This document shows positions 15,738-23,955 of a DNA stretch of 64,000 bases, piece after piece. Positions within the stretch are counted from its first letter, which is position 1; every line of letters starts with the position of its first letter. The position numbers were made by a program, and so were the translations under genes. The DNA is from Paenibacillus sophorae (GTDB lineage: Bacteria > Bacillota > Bacilli > Paenibacillales > Paenibacillaceae): contig NZ_CP076607.1 in the NCBI RefSeq assembly GCF_018966525.1, forward strand, positions 5,580,001 to 5,644,000, in the 5' to 3' direction. The notes beneath the pieces were generated by a model. The model saw only the letters and a program-made list of their open reading frames with translations, was not told where the DNA came from and did not search any database.

Positions 15738-16544
15738 CTAGGGCCGGGCATGAAACAATCCGCTGACAACCGTCACCGCATGTCCGGACAGGAAGACCTT
15801 ATCTTCGCTTATCTTTAGCCGGAGTGTGCCGCCGCGGCGGGATGCCTGGTAAGCGGTCAGTTCCCGGCGCTTCAGCTTGTCCGCCCAAAAAGGGGCCAGA
15901 GCCGTATGCGCGGAGCCGGTCACAGGGTCTTCGTTCACGCCAATACTGGGCGCAAAGAAACGGGAGACAAAGTCGACACCCTCCCCGCCGCCTTCGGCGG
16001 TTATCGCAACGGCGCGGGGAGACAGGCTCTTCAGTGCGGCAAAATCCGGACTTAAGTTTCTAAGCACAGATTCATCGCGGAGGCGGACAAGCGCGTTATC
16101 GGCATAGAAAAACACTTCCTCAATGTCCGCCTCTTCCGCTCCCAGCGCAGCAGCCAGCCCTGGTAACGGCTCCGCCGGGACAAGATCATATGCCGGGAAA
16201 CAAAGCGTTATCCCGTCCCCGTCCCGCTCCGCCGTAAGCACGCCGCTCAGGGTGTGGAATTCCGCCCGCTTATCACGTGGAAGGCGTCCGGTCTCCCACA
16301 GTGTATGGGCGCTGGCGAGCGTGGCGTGTCCGCACAGCTTCACCTCGGCAGCCGGCGTAAACCAGCGCAGCCGGTAACCTCCGTTCTCCGGCCACAAAAA
16401 TGCCGTTTCCGACAGATTCATTTCCGCTGCCGTCTGCGACATGAATTCTTCGGAGGCGGGCTGCTCCAGCAGGCATACCGCAGCCGGATTGCCCGCAAAG
16501 GCATGCTCGGTAAAAGCATCGACGATATAAATGGGAACGCTCAT
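15738..16544 (-). CDS. PhzF family isomerase-like protein
   Basis: This 268-residue member of the PhzF/DapF-like fold has the N-terminal VDAFTEHAFAGNPAAVCLL segment with its conserved Asn-Pro-Ala. The acid in MNLSETAFL is the catalytic glutamate position, and GHATLASAHTL and DPVTGSAHTALAPFW follow. Most bacterial members are of unknown substrate; the name does not imply phenazine synthesis, and no phz genes are nearby. Its ATG overlaps the end of the DUF6483 gene by four bases, so the two form a small operon. Confidence 0.92.
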   Translation of the reverse strand: MSVPIYIVDAFTEHAFAGNPAAVCLLEQPASEEFMSQTAAEMNLSETAFLWPENGGYRLRWFTPAAEVKLCGHATLASAHTLWETGRLPRDKRAEFHTLSGVLTAERDGDGITLCFPAYDLVPAEPLPGLAAALGAEEADIEEVFFYADNALVRLRDESVLRNLSPDFAALKSLSPRAVAITAEGGGEGVDFVSRFFAPSIGVNEDPVTGSAHTALAPFWADKLKRRELTAYQASRRGGTLRLKISEDKVFLSGHAVTVVSGLFHARP

Positions 16545-17215
16545 TGGGCACCTGTCTCCTTCGTCTGTCTATTCAGCTTCAGCCATTCCTGCCATCCCTG
16601 TCGCACTTCTTCCAGAGGAAGATTTCCCTGCTCCAGCTCGCCGGGATCTTTGTCAAGCAGCCGGTCATACAGCTCCTCGCCTTCCTTCGCGACCCGTTCA
16701 CCCTGCTCCATCAAACGGTACAGCGAATCCTCCGCCTTTCCATACCGGCCCATGGATTCCATGTAGGACATGAGAAGCCGCTCAGTCTTCGCCGGAAGAC
16801 GGTACGCTTCCACATCCTTTAGGCAATCGTCAATCTCCTTCGGCAAGCCCAGAAGCTCGCGGTCCGCGCCGTGAAGCGCGGCATACAGATACAGATGCAG
16901 CGCCTTCATCATCCGCGGCAGCGCCTCGGGGATCTGATCCGCCGCCGCATAGATAGTTCCTTCCTCATATAGCAGACGGGCCATCCCCTGAAGCTTGTCG
17001 CTTTCTAATCCTCCGCCGAGGCGGAACATTTCGATAATATCCTCTACGGACAGCGAATTCAGCAAGCGGGAGTTCAGTCTGAAATGCTTATTCAGCAGCT
17101 CGTCAACCTCCCATAACGCTTCCGTGGTCTTACGCTCCTGTTTCAGAACGAATACCTTGGCAACCATCGCCGTCATATCCTCGATCATCCGGACGATGTA
17201 ATCTCTACGGAACAT
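16541..17215 (-). CDS. DUF6483-type helical protein
   Basis: This 224-residue, almost entirely helical protein begins MFRRDYIVRMIEDMTAMV and has repeats of helix pairs resembling TPRs in its second half. I start it at ATG 17215, which follows GGAGGGAGG; the frame extends to 17239 without a site. The opening motif is typical of the Paenibacillus proteins called DUF6483. The function is unknown. Translational overlap with phzF suggests joint expression. Confidence 0.8.
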   Translation of the reverse strand: MFRRDYIVRMIEDMTAMVAKVFVLKQERKTTEALWEVDELLNKHFRLNSRLLNSLSVEDIIEMFRLGGGLESDKLQGMARLLYEEGTIYAAADQIPEALPRMMKALHLYLYAALHGADRELLGLPKEIDDCLKDVEAYRLPAKTERLLMSYMESMGRYGKAEDSLYRLMEQGERVAKEGEELYDRLLDKDPGELEQGNLPLEEVRQGWQEWLKLNRQTKETGAQ

Positions 17216-17366
17216 CCGTCTCGCCTCCCTCCATAGCATAGCTTCACACGCCTTATCTTAAACGATTCCCCTGCGCAATTCCACCGTGCTCCCTGGGCCG
17301 GAAGCGAAGTCCTCTCTATTGGCAGTTGCAATCGAATGCCCTGAAAGTCTCTTGCGAATTCAAAGA

Positions 17367-17424
17367 TTGACATACCGGATCGTCTCATATTAATCTGTAA
17401 TCAAGATCGATCTATATTACAGAT
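17367..17424 (+). promoter_or_regulatory. Promoter and 32-bp palindromic operator of the regulator/MFS operon
   Basis: A perfect TTGACA stands at 17367-17372, with a weak TTAATC -10 element 17 bases downstream (17390-17395). From 17393 to 17424 runs an almost perfect palindrome: ATCTGTAAT (17393-17401), a central palindrome AGATCGATCT (17404-17413) and ATTACAGAT (17416-17424). The operator overlaps the -10 and start region, as expected for a repressor. The HTH protein encoded at 17564 is the obvious candidate to bind it. Confidence 0.65.
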
Positions 17425-17450
17425 CGTACTACGAATTAGTTTTTTTATTT

Positions 17451-17487
17451 CAATTTAGATTTTCATGCCAAATTAGATTGTTATGCC
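17451..17487 (+). repeat. Two imperfect direct repeats upstream of the HTH regulator
   Basis: The motif AATTTAGATTTTCATGCCA recurs directly as an AATTAGATTGTTATGCCA-like copy, period about 19 bases. They lie in the leader between the palindrome and the ribosome binding site. They could be further regulator sites, or an old duplication. Confidence 0.5.
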
Positions 17488-17563
17488 AAAATTAATCAAC
17501 ACAATGAAAGGCCCGATCAGCAATTATTTTAGAAGCCATTTGTACAACAGGAGGTTAGAGCCT

Positions 17564-18088
17564 ATGAACGACTCAGATGTCAGCAAACGGGAGGGCACCC
17601 TCTTGCCCATCTCCGATGAACAGGAGAAGCTGCTGCAGAGCGCGCTGCGGATTAAGATTATGCACGCGCTCGCAGGCGACCCGCTAACCTCGAAGCAGGT
17701 GGCGGAAAGACTGGGCAAGACGCCCGGAAATGTTCATTACCACATTCAGAAGCTGTTCGAAGGCGGTCTGCTGGAGCTTGTGCGGACAGAAGCCGCCGGC
17801 GGGATTATGCAGAAATTCTACCGCTCCAAAGCAACCTGGTTCCGTTCGCCGAACTTCAGCGGATTCGGGTTCCGCAAGGAGGATACCGCCCTGCATTTCA
17901 CAACAAGACTCAGCTTGTCGGCGGAAGAATTGACCCTTTTTCGGCAGGATGTGATGAAGCTGATCGGCGAATGGGAGGCGAAGGCAACCCACGGCGAAGA
18001 ATATGGGGTTGAGATGATTATCGGAAGGCTGCTCCATCCTACCGACTCGGGGGACAGCAATGGAGGTGAGCGGCATGATGCCCCTTGA
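17564..18088 (+). CDS. ArsR-like winged-helix transcriptional regulator
   Basis: This 174-residue protein has a winged helix in residues about 17-80 (LRIKIMHALAGDPLTSKQVA, GKTPGNVHYHIQKLFEGGLL, then a wing). The C-terminal domain (about 90-170) resembles regulators with an HTH_20 module. The start ATG 17564 follows CAGGAGG. It overlaps the downstream MFS gene by 14 bases, so this is a regulator and its exporter in one operon. It probably represses its own promoter through the palindrome at 17393-17424 and is released by the exported compound; this is inferred from the arrangement. Confidence 0.85.
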   Translation: MNDSDVSKREGTLLPISDEQEKLLQSALRIKIMHALAGDPLTSKQVAERLGKTPGNVHYHIQKLFEGGLLELVRTEAAGGIMQKFYRSKATWFRSPNFSGFGFRKEDTALHFTTRLSLSAEELTLFRQDVMKLIGEWEAKATHGEEYGVEMIIGRLLHPTDSGDSNGGERHDAP

Positions 18089-19349
18089 AACCTCCGAACA
18101 GACGAGGATCAGCCCGCTGCGGAGGTTTGCGGCGCCTTTTTCACAGTCACGGGCTTTTCCTTTCTTATGGCTCGGCCATCTCGTTTCTTTCCTGGGCAGC
18201 TCGATCACGATGGTCATTCTGCCCGTGCTCGTTTATTCACTGACGGGGTCCACGACCACCATGGGCATTGTCATGGCTGTGTATATGCTGCCCAATGTGC
18301 TGATGCTCCCTTTCGCCGGACATATTGTTGACAGGGTTGACCGGGTCAGAATCATGCTGCTGGCGGATATTCTGCGGTTTCTGATTATGGCGGCAACGGC
18401 TGTCCTCGCGCTTACGAATCTGCTGAGCATCCCTCTTCTGCTCGTGCTGATCGGAGGGTACGGTATGCTGGACGGCCTATTCCAGCCCGCTTATGCCGCA
18501 GTCCGCGCTTCCGTGTTCACGCCCGACATCCGTATCGCCGCCAATTCCTTGTCCCAGATAACAACCCAGGCGGTCCGCCTGGTCGGCCCCGCGCTTGGCG
18601 GGCTGCTCATTACGCATTGGTCGGCGGGCTTCGGCTTCGGTATCGACGCGTTCACTTACCTGATCTCCATGGTCTGCCTGCTGTATCTCCGTAAGGCGCT
18701 GGGAAGCCGGTCCCAAGCCAGGGAAATATCCGTTCAGCGTTCTGTCCACTGGAAGGAAGACTTCAAGGAAGGGATCGCGATTCTGCGCAGCCACCCGTGG
18801 CTGTGGATTACTATACTGGCCTTTTGTTTCATCAACATCTGCTTCACCGGTGTAACAAGTGTGCTGATCCCCTGGCTGTTCAAAGTGCATCACGACTGGG
18901 AACCTTATCTGTATGGGCTTGCCGTAACCTTCTCGGGGATGGGGGCCATCGTCGCAGGCCTGCTGCTGGGAATGAGGGGCGAATGGAAAAACAGAGGACT
19001 TATCGCTTACGGCGGAGCTCTGATCAGCGGACTGGCGCTGCTCTCGCTCAGCTTTGCGCCTACCGCCGGAGCCGCCATCGCCTTATTTGCCCTGGAGGGC
19101 TTCGGTATCATGCTCTTTTCGATGATCTGGGAAATCAGCCTGCAGGACCTGGTGCCTCAGGAGGCGTTCGGACGCGTGGCGAGTCTGGATATGATGGGTT
19201 CCTTCGCGCTGCTGCCGGTCGGTTATATCGTTGTGGGCTGGACGGCCGATTGGATCGGAGGGATCGCGACCATTGCCATTTTCGCCGGGCTCGGCATATC
19301 CGCCATTCTTCTAGTGCTCTGCATTCCCTCCATCCGTCGGTTTCAATAA
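18075..19349 (+). CDS. MFS transporter, probable drug exporter
   Basis: This is a polytopic protein of 424 residues with twelve predicted membrane helices. The motif-A-like loop AGHIVDRVDRVRIMLLADIL is present between helices 2 and 3. The fold resembles MFS_3/enterobactin-exporter-like members and macrolide exporters in Bacillota. I favour ATG 18075 because GGAGGTG lies seven bases upstream; an in-frame ATG at 18060 is possible. The substrate is unknown. Co-transcription with an HTH regulator points to inducible export of a toxic compound. Confidence 0.88.
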   Translation: MMPLETSEQTRISPLRRFAAPFSQSRAFPFLWLGHLVSFLGSSITMVILPVLVYSLTGSTTTMGIVMAVYMLPNVLMLPFAGHIVDRVDRVRIMLLADILRFLIMAATAVLALTNLLSIPLLLVLIGGYGMLDGLFQPAYAAVRASVFTPDIRIAANSLSQITTQAVRLVGPALGGLLITHWSAGFGFGIDAFTYLISMVCLLYLRKALGSRSQAREISVQRSVHWKEDFKEGIAILRSHPWLWITILAFCFINICFTGVTSVLIPWLFKVHHDWEPYLYGLAVTFSGMGAIVAGLLLGMRGEWKNRGLIAYGGALISGLALLSLSFAPTAGAAIALFALEGFGIMLFSMIWEISLQDLVPQEAFGRVASLDMMGSFALLPVGYIVVGWTADWIGGIATIAIFAGLGISAILLVLCIPSIRRFQ

Positions 19350-19372
19350 CAAAAAAATAAGCAGCATAACAA

Positions 19373-19399
19373 AAAAAGAGGGCCGCTCGCCCTCTTTTT
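19373..19399. terminator. Bidirectional terminator between MFS and hydrolase genes
   Basis: An 11-bp perfect stem with a five-base loop carries A and T tracts on both sides. It serves the convergent genes ending at 19349 and 19412. Confidence 0.9.
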
Positions 19400-19411
19400 A
19401 AACGACAGCCG

Positions 19412-20203
19412 TCATCTTACCAGGACAGCGGCAAAATCCTTGATCGCATCGGCAAGCTGCTCCGGCTCTTCAAACAGACTCATATGGCCGGCGCCGGAAA
19501 TGACCGCCTTCGTTGCGTTCCGCTTGTCCGAGGTAAAGGTCCTCTCCACCGGTACAAGACCGTCCTTTTCCCCTGCCACAAGCAGCACCGGCAGCTCGCT
19601 GGCGGTTATCACATCGCGCCGGTCGGGACGCTCCCGCATGGCCAGGGCGGCTCCAATCGCTCCTTGGGGCGGTGTCTTAAAGCCGATTTCCCGCGCCCGC
19701 TGGAGCAGCTCTGGCGAGGACTTCGCCGTCTCCGGCGCGAACAGTCCGGGTACGAATCCATCCACAAAGTCGGTGATTCCTTGCGATTGGATCGCAGCAA
19801 CCGCCTTAAGCCGCTTCTCCTTCGCCTCGTTGCTGTCCGGGTAGGCTGTGGAATGAATCAGTCCGAAGGCATTCAGGCGCGAGGCATAACGCTGAGCGAA
19901 CGAAAGTGTAATATACCCGCCCAATGAATGGCCCAGCAGCGTAACCTTTGGAATGTCAAGAGCGTCCAGCAGCGAAAGTACGTCATCGGCCATTTGTTCA
20001 ATCGTATAGGCGCCAAGCGGCGCATCGGAAGAACCATGCCCCCGCAGGTCGGGCGCAATGACGCGGTAGCTTCCGCTCAAAATCGGGATAACCTTCTCCC
20101 AGTATTCCGCGCTGCCGCAGAAACCGTGAAGCAGAACAATAACTTCACCCTGCCCTTGATCGCTGTAACTAATGTGAACTCCTTCACGACGCACTGTTTC
20201 CAT
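19412..20203 (-). CDS. Alpha/beta-fold hydrolase
   Basis: This 263-residue protein has the oxyanion-hole motif LLHGFCGSAEYW, the nucleophile elbow GHSLGG (about residue 90), the acid in the VLLVAGEKDGLVP region and the histidine in GAGHMSLFEEP. Lid helices lie between. The fold matches esterases and BioH/PcaD-like hydrolases; the substrate cannot be predicted. ATG 20203 is chosen because AAGGAGG lies seven bases upstream. A palindromic site just upstream suggests specific regulation. Confidence 0.9.
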   Translation of the reverse strand: METVRREGVHISYSDQGQGEVIVLLHGFCGSAEYWEKVIPILSGSYRVIAPDLRGHGSSDAPLGAYTIEQMADDVLSLLDALDIPKVTLLGHSLGGYITLSFAQRYASRLNAFGLIHSTAYPDSNEAKEKRLKAVAAIQSQGITDFVDGFVPGLFAPETAKSSPELLQRAREIGFKTPPQGAIGAALAMRERPDRRDVITASELPVLLVAGEKDGLVPVERTFTSDKRNATKAVISGAGHMSLFEEPEQLADAIKDFAAVLVR

Positions 20204-20243
20204 GACAGCCTCCTTCTTTCTTCTTAAATAATCACCCAATTAT

Positions 20244-20259
20244 CTACCTAATTGGGTAG
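20244..20259. promoter_or_regulatory. 16-bp palindrome in the hydrolase promoter region
   Basis: CTACCTAATTGGGTAG is symmetrical apart from one wobble pair. It lies about 40 bases upstream of the hydrolase start codon, where a repressor of the TetR or MarR kind might bind. No regulator gene is adjacent, so the partner is unknown. Confidence 0.45.
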
Positions 20260-20296
20260 TAATTATTTAAGCCAAACGAGTGTAATTGAAACGTAT

Positions 20297-20827
20297 TCAG
20301 CGGGACAGCCCGAATCCTGCGGCCGCTGCGGTCGCAATGGTTCCCGCCATGCCCATCACACGGTTCAGCGGCGTTGTCTGAAGCGTACGGTACGGCTTCG
20401 GTCCGTTTGCATCAACGACGGCGGCAAGGCTGTAATGCCCTACTGCGGGCAGAGCCAGTCCTACGGATTTGGCCGGGTGCAGCGGTTCCATGGAGGCAAA
20501 ATAATAACCTACGGCCGCGTGCGGACCGAGGCAGGCATCGACGGCGATCACGATATGCCCGGAAGGAATTTCGATCATCCTTTTCGTCAGATTATTCGCA
20601 TCGCAAGGGGACGGAAGCGTGCCGATCACATGGGGAAATCCGTATTCCAGCAGTTGGCTTCCCGTCAACGGCCCCAGCGAGTCTCCAGTGGAACGGTCGG
20701 TGCCGATGCAGAGGAAGGTAATCTTTTCCGGCTTATGCAGCCCTCTGATTTCGCGAAAGAAAGCAGTCAGGCCGCCGGCATCCAGCTTTCGCTTTCCGCC
20801 TCCCTGCCCCTGTTCCCTGATTGCCAT
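20297..20827 (-). CDS. yyaC: Spore protease-related protein YyaC
   Basis: This 176-residue protein resembles B. subtilis YyaC and the GPR-like hydrogenase-maturation-protease fold. Its signature segments are FLCIGTDRSTGDSLGPLTGS, GTLPSPCDANNL and VIAVDACLG. In B. subtilis the gene is expressed in sporulation. The conserved aspartates in TDRSTGD and VDACLG are kept. It supports a spore-forming host. It appears to be monocistronic. Confidence 0.9.
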   Translation of the reverse strand: MAIREQGQGGGKRKLDAGGLTAFFREIRGLHKPEKITFLCIGTDRSTGDSLGPLTGSQLLEYGFPHVIGTLPSPCDANNLTKRMIEIPSGHIVIAVDACLGPHAAVGYYFASMEPLHPAKSVGLALPAVGHYSLAAVVDANGPKPYRTLQTTPLNRVMGMAGTIATAAAAGFGLSR

Positions 20828-20998
20828 GCCCTGCTTTCCCCCTTTGATCGTGTACTTGTGAAGCAGACTGCTGTCACCGCTCTAGCGGATACCGCTTTTT
20901 CAATACATTCTACAATAAATCAATTTCGGCGACAAAATATGGTGTCCGCAGCGTTAAGCATGGTAAAATACATAGATTAACGCGCAGAAAGGATGAAC

Positions 20999-21229
20999 GT
21001 GAACTTAATGGATCTATCGACCCCGACCCAAAGTAATGTGGAATATATGATCGAAAGCATCAAGACCAAACTGAAAATGGCCAGCGCCGCCGCCATGCAG
21101 TCCTCCGCCTTCTCGCTGGAGAAGTATGAAGACATCCGGGATATTTACGAAGTCGTTATGGATAGCGACAGACTCAGTATCTCACAGGTGGAGGCTCTCG
21201 TCTCAGAACTGGGGCGCTTACGGAAATAA
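20999..21229 (+). CDS. DUF1128 family protein
   Basis: This 76-residue helical protein contains NVEYMIESIKTKLKMAS and FSLEKYEDIRDIYEVVMD, characteristic of DUF1128, a small cytoplasmic family in Bacillota with no known function. I prefer GTG 20999 as the start because GAAAGG is six bases upstream; the ATG at 20993 overlaps that site. The gene stands alone between yyaC and the asparaginase gene. Confidence 0.85.
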   Translation: MNLMDLSTPTQSNVEYMIESIKTKLKMASAAAMQSSAFSLEKYEDIRDIYEVVMDSDRLSISQVEALVSELGRLRK

Positions 21230-21247
21230 TAACTGCCCCCCTAGTGA

Positions 21248-21300
21248 ACAGGCCCCTCGCCATCGATCCGTGAAAATGAGGTTCGACGGGAGGGGCCTGT
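21248..21300. terminator. Long hairpin between convergent genes
   Basis: An 11-bp perfect stem (ACAGGCCCCTC with GAGGGGCCTGT) encloses 31 bases. It lies between DUF1128 and the asparaginase gene. T tracts are poor, so termination efficiency is uncertain. Confidence 0.55.
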
Positions 21301-21318
21301 GTCTTGTGCTCGGAACAA

Positions 21319-22320
21319 TCAGATTAACTCCAGTTTGAATACCGTCTCCGCATGACCGACACGCGTTCCTTCATCATTCTCGATATAGCCCGTGAAAGCC
21401 GCCGCAAGCTTACTTAACGTCGACCGGTTCGAATATCCGATCTGCTCCAGAATGCCGCGTACAATCAGACCCCATTCTTCTTCGGAGCCGTCCAGTATCT
21501 TAAAGGCAAACCCGAGACGTTCATTCCGCAGCCCGAAGCAGTACACGCCCTTGAAGCCGCCTTTGGACACGATATTCTCGTCTTCCAGCAGCAGGGAGTC
21601 CAGCCGTCCGTGTCCAGCAACCATCTCCGGATGGGCATGCATGGCCGATGTGATGACCTTTACCGCTTCTCTCGTCGCCTTATCTTCGATCAGCTCTGGA
21701 CAGGCCAGCTTCAAATAGGCATGGGCCAATCCGGTCAAAGGGAGCGCGAACACTGGCAATCCGCAGCCGTCCGTTCCCAGGCTGATATCCTTTTGCGCCA
21801 GGCCCGCCATATAGGCGACCGTCTGGAGAATCTCCCGCTGAACCGGATGCTCCGGCTGAGCGTATCCTTCCAGCGGCAGTGCCCTAGATTTACTGTAAGA
21901 CAGCAGCCCCAGATGCTTGCCAGAGCAGTTATGGTACAGCTTTCGCTTGCCATTGCCGCGGATTGCCTCCTCGCGGCTTCCTTCGTCAAGCGGATAGCTG
22001 GAAGCGCAGATCATGCAGCTTTCCGTTACACCCGTTTTGGCTGCGATGCTCTCCAAGGCCTGAAGGTGATAGCTCTCCCCGCGGTGCGAAGCGGTCATAA
22101 GGGCGATTTCATCTGCACTCAGACCGTATTTATCCATAATTCCGCCGCGAATGCCCGGAATCGCCTGCAGAGGCTTCGCCGAAGAACGGGTAAAGGAAAC
22201 AAAGCCGGGGTCCCCCGCATATCCTTTTAACACTCCATTCTCCCCCACCATGGCAATATGCCCGTTGTGGGCGCATTCCATCAGATTGGCCCGATACTCC
22301 TTTACCAAAACCGTCTCCAT
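21319..22320 (-). CDS. L-asparaginase of the Rhizobium etli ReAII type (asparaginase_II family)
   Basis: This 333-residue protein matches the thermolabile asparaginase family, unrelated to AnsA/AnsB. Conserved segments are FTRSSAKPLQAIP (with the SxxK catalytic serine and lysine), TASHRGE, CMICASSYP, YHNCSGKHLG and LGTDGCGLPVFALP. It should hydrolyse asparagine to aspartate and ammonia. It is monocistronic with its own upstream AT-rich promoter region. No signal peptide is seen. Confidence 0.9.
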   Translation of the reverse strand: METVLVKEYRANLMECAHNGHIAMVGENGVLKGYAGDPGFVSFTRSSAKPLQAIPGIRGGIMDKYGLSADEIALMTASHRGESYHLQALESIAAKTGVTESCMICASSYPLDEGSREEAIRGNGKRKLYHNCSGKHLGLLSYSKSRALPLEGYAQPEHPVQREILQTVAYMAGLAQKDISLGTDGCGLPVFALPLTGLAHAYLKLACPELIEDKATREAVKVITSAMHAHPEMVAGHGRLDSLLLEDENIVSKGGFKGVYCFGLRNERLGFAFKILDGSEEEWGLIVRGILEQIGYSNRSTLSKLAAAFTGYIENDEGTRVGHAETVFKLELI

Positions 22321-22612
22321 GTTGCTCTCTCCCTTATCTCTATGTGTTTTTTCCTATATTATTGAAACTGTTTGAACTATCTAATTTTGAAAGAACTATA
22401 TAATCTAGCAATCAAGTGATGTCTTTTGTAAAGGGTCAAAAAAGACGATTTACTCTATACTTTCACATCCGCTCGTCTCTTTCGGCAGCTATGCTCCACC
22501 AGTCTTTCCCATACATCCTTGCTGTTTCAGGGCATACGTCAAAGTTTATATACGAAGTAAGAAGTTAAGATGAATTCATCGTAATACCGACTTCCAAACG
22601 AAGGAGGCGCTC

Positions 22613-22855
22613 GTAAGCGGGGAATCATCGTTAGTATCTTGATGGCAGTCGTCATCGGTATTATAGGTGATACAAAGCCGTAGGCGATATACCCGGCGGA
22701 ATCCCGGTTCGATGATTGCCGGATTTATCGGTACTTGGCTGGGAGCATACTTACTTCGGCAGCTTTGGCCCCGTTACCTGGCAATCTCGCCATCACTTTC
22801 GGCAATGATCGGTACCGTGCTATTCATATTCCTGCTGGGCCTGGTCCCAGACTAA
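22613..22855 (+). pseudogene. Frameshifted GlsB/YeaQ/YmgE-type membrane protein gene
   Basis: An AAGGAGG site at 22601 is followed by a frame reading SILMAVVIGIIGDTKP and then a stop at 22681. Homologous residues continue in other frames: VGDIPGGIP, then GSMIAGFIGTWLGAYLL to the end (IGTVLFIFLLGLVPD). Together these make the full GlsB/YmgE (transglycosylase-associated) pattern, but no single frame spans it and no normal start codon lies at the expected position. I read it as a decayed gene with at least two indels, or as sequencing error. The family is often under general stress control, fitting the neighbourhood. Confidence 0.6.
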
Positions 22856-22910
22856 TACGACGCGCCGCCTGACTTTGGATTCAGATTATTCTACCTGAGG
22901 AGTGATTGTG

Positions 22911-23402
22911 ATGAGTAAAGAAGAACTGGAATATCCTGTGCAAAGCGGAACAACCTTCGCGAAAGGTCTTCTTATTGGCGGTCTGATCGGTGCGGCTGCG
23001 GCCCTTCTCTTCGCACCCAAACCGGGACGCGAGATGCGCAGCGACCTCTCTGGCAAACTGAGCATAGCTACCGACAAGACAAAAGAATTCTCCGGTACGG
23101 TTACCGATAAGACGAAATCTCTTGCTACGGCAGTCGGTGGAAAAGTGGCCGATTTGGCCGGTACCGTATCCAGCAAGGTTTCCGATTTGGCTAGTACCGT
23201 ATCGTCCAAAGCATCCGACATTAGGACAACCGTCAGCGACAGCAAGCAGGAAATTGCCGCTACCTTGCAGGAAACCGGAAAGAAAGTCTCTGATACGGTC
23301 AGCACGGCTTCCACAGAGGTAAGCGATGACGTTAAGGATGCTTCCAAGGACATCTCCGAAGAAGCAAAGAACGCTTCGGATGAGGTCAAAGCTGGCTATT
23401 AA
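22911..23402 (+). CDS. YtxH domain-containing protein
   Basis: This 163-residue protein opens with a short charged segment, then one glycine/alanine-rich membrane helix (GLLIGGLIGAAAALLFAPKP) and the GREMRSDL motif of YtxH. The remaining 110 residues are low in aromatics, rich in Ser, Thr, Asp and Lys, with VSSKVSDLAST-like 11-residue repeats that predict a long coiled coil like LEA proteins. YtxH is a SigB-dependent general stress protein in B. subtilis. ATG 22911 follows GAGGAG. It lies upstream of a DUF5665 gene and near sigB. Confidence 0.85.
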   Translation: MSKEELEYPVQSGTTFAKGLLIGGLIGAAAALLFAPKPGREMRSDLSGKLSIATDKTKEFSGTVTDKTKSLATAVGGKVADLAGTVSSKVSDLASTVSSKASDIRTTVSDSKQEIAATLQETGKKVSDTVSTASTEVSDDVKDASKDISEEAKNASDEVKAGY

Positions 23403-23546
23403 GCGGCTTACTCACAGCGTGGTTGATTTAAGCTCTATTCTTCCTCCAGCCGGCAGCCAGCTGCAATCAGCTGGCTGCCGGTATGCATGATGCCTGATTC
23501 CCAGAGCAGCCAAGGCCCGTCAGCTATAAGAAAGCAGGAGGACTTT

Positions 23547-23879
23547 ATGGGAAATCCGACAGAAAAGACAAGAAACTACGAAGTGGACGATCACCCGTTC
23601 GAACTCCGCCATGAAGTGAAGCGGCTGAATGCCCGGCTGGACCAAATCGCCGACTCACTGGAGAAATCAGAGTTCAAGGATATACTGGAGAATTATACAG
23701 ACCCCAAGAAGCGGATCATTACCAATCTCATGGCCGGCATTTCCCGGGGGCTCGGTCTGTCTCTAGGTACATTCATTGTGCTGGGCATACTGGGTTATAT
23801 CGTCAGTCTGTTTATTAACGTGCCGGTCATCGGCGAGTATCTCGCCGAAATCAAAAAGTACATTGACGCCAACAGTTAA
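23547..23879 (+). CDS. DUF5665 family membrane protein
   Basis: This 110-residue protein has an N-terminal coiled coil (ELRHEVKRLNARLDQIADSL). One or two membrane segments in residues about 65-98 follow (LGLSLGTFIVLGILGYIVSL). It corresponds to the DUF5665 group found next to stress genes in Bacillota; the function is unknown. ATG 23547 follows AGGAGG. It shares the direction of the YtxH gene and probably its transcript. Confidence 0.8.
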   Translation: MGNPTEKTRNYEVDDHPFELRHEVKRLNARLDQIADSLEKSEFKDILENYTDPKKRIITNLMAGISRGLGLSLGTFIVLGILGYIVSLFINVPVIGEYLAEIKKYIDANS

Positions 23880-23894
23880 GGGCACGCCAAATAA

Positions 23895-23928
23895 AGGGCA
23901 TGGTTCCGCTCCAGCGGTTCCATGCCCT
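23895..23928. terminator. Bidirectional terminator between DUF5665 gene and sigB
   Basis: A 9-bp stem AGGGCATGG / CCATGCCCT continues, after two mismatches, with a further 3-bp stem. It stands between the convergent ends at 23879 and 23956, with T-rich sequence after it. Confidence 0.85.
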
Positions 23929-23955
23929 ATCCTATTTTAAAGAGAAGTTTGTCCA

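Larger units (their letters stand above)
17216..17563. other. Divergent control region between DUF6483 gene and the regulator/MFS operon
   Basis: This 348-base gap contains a sigma-A -35 element, a long palindrome and two direct repeats, listed separately. No further gene is visible. Confidence 0.6.
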
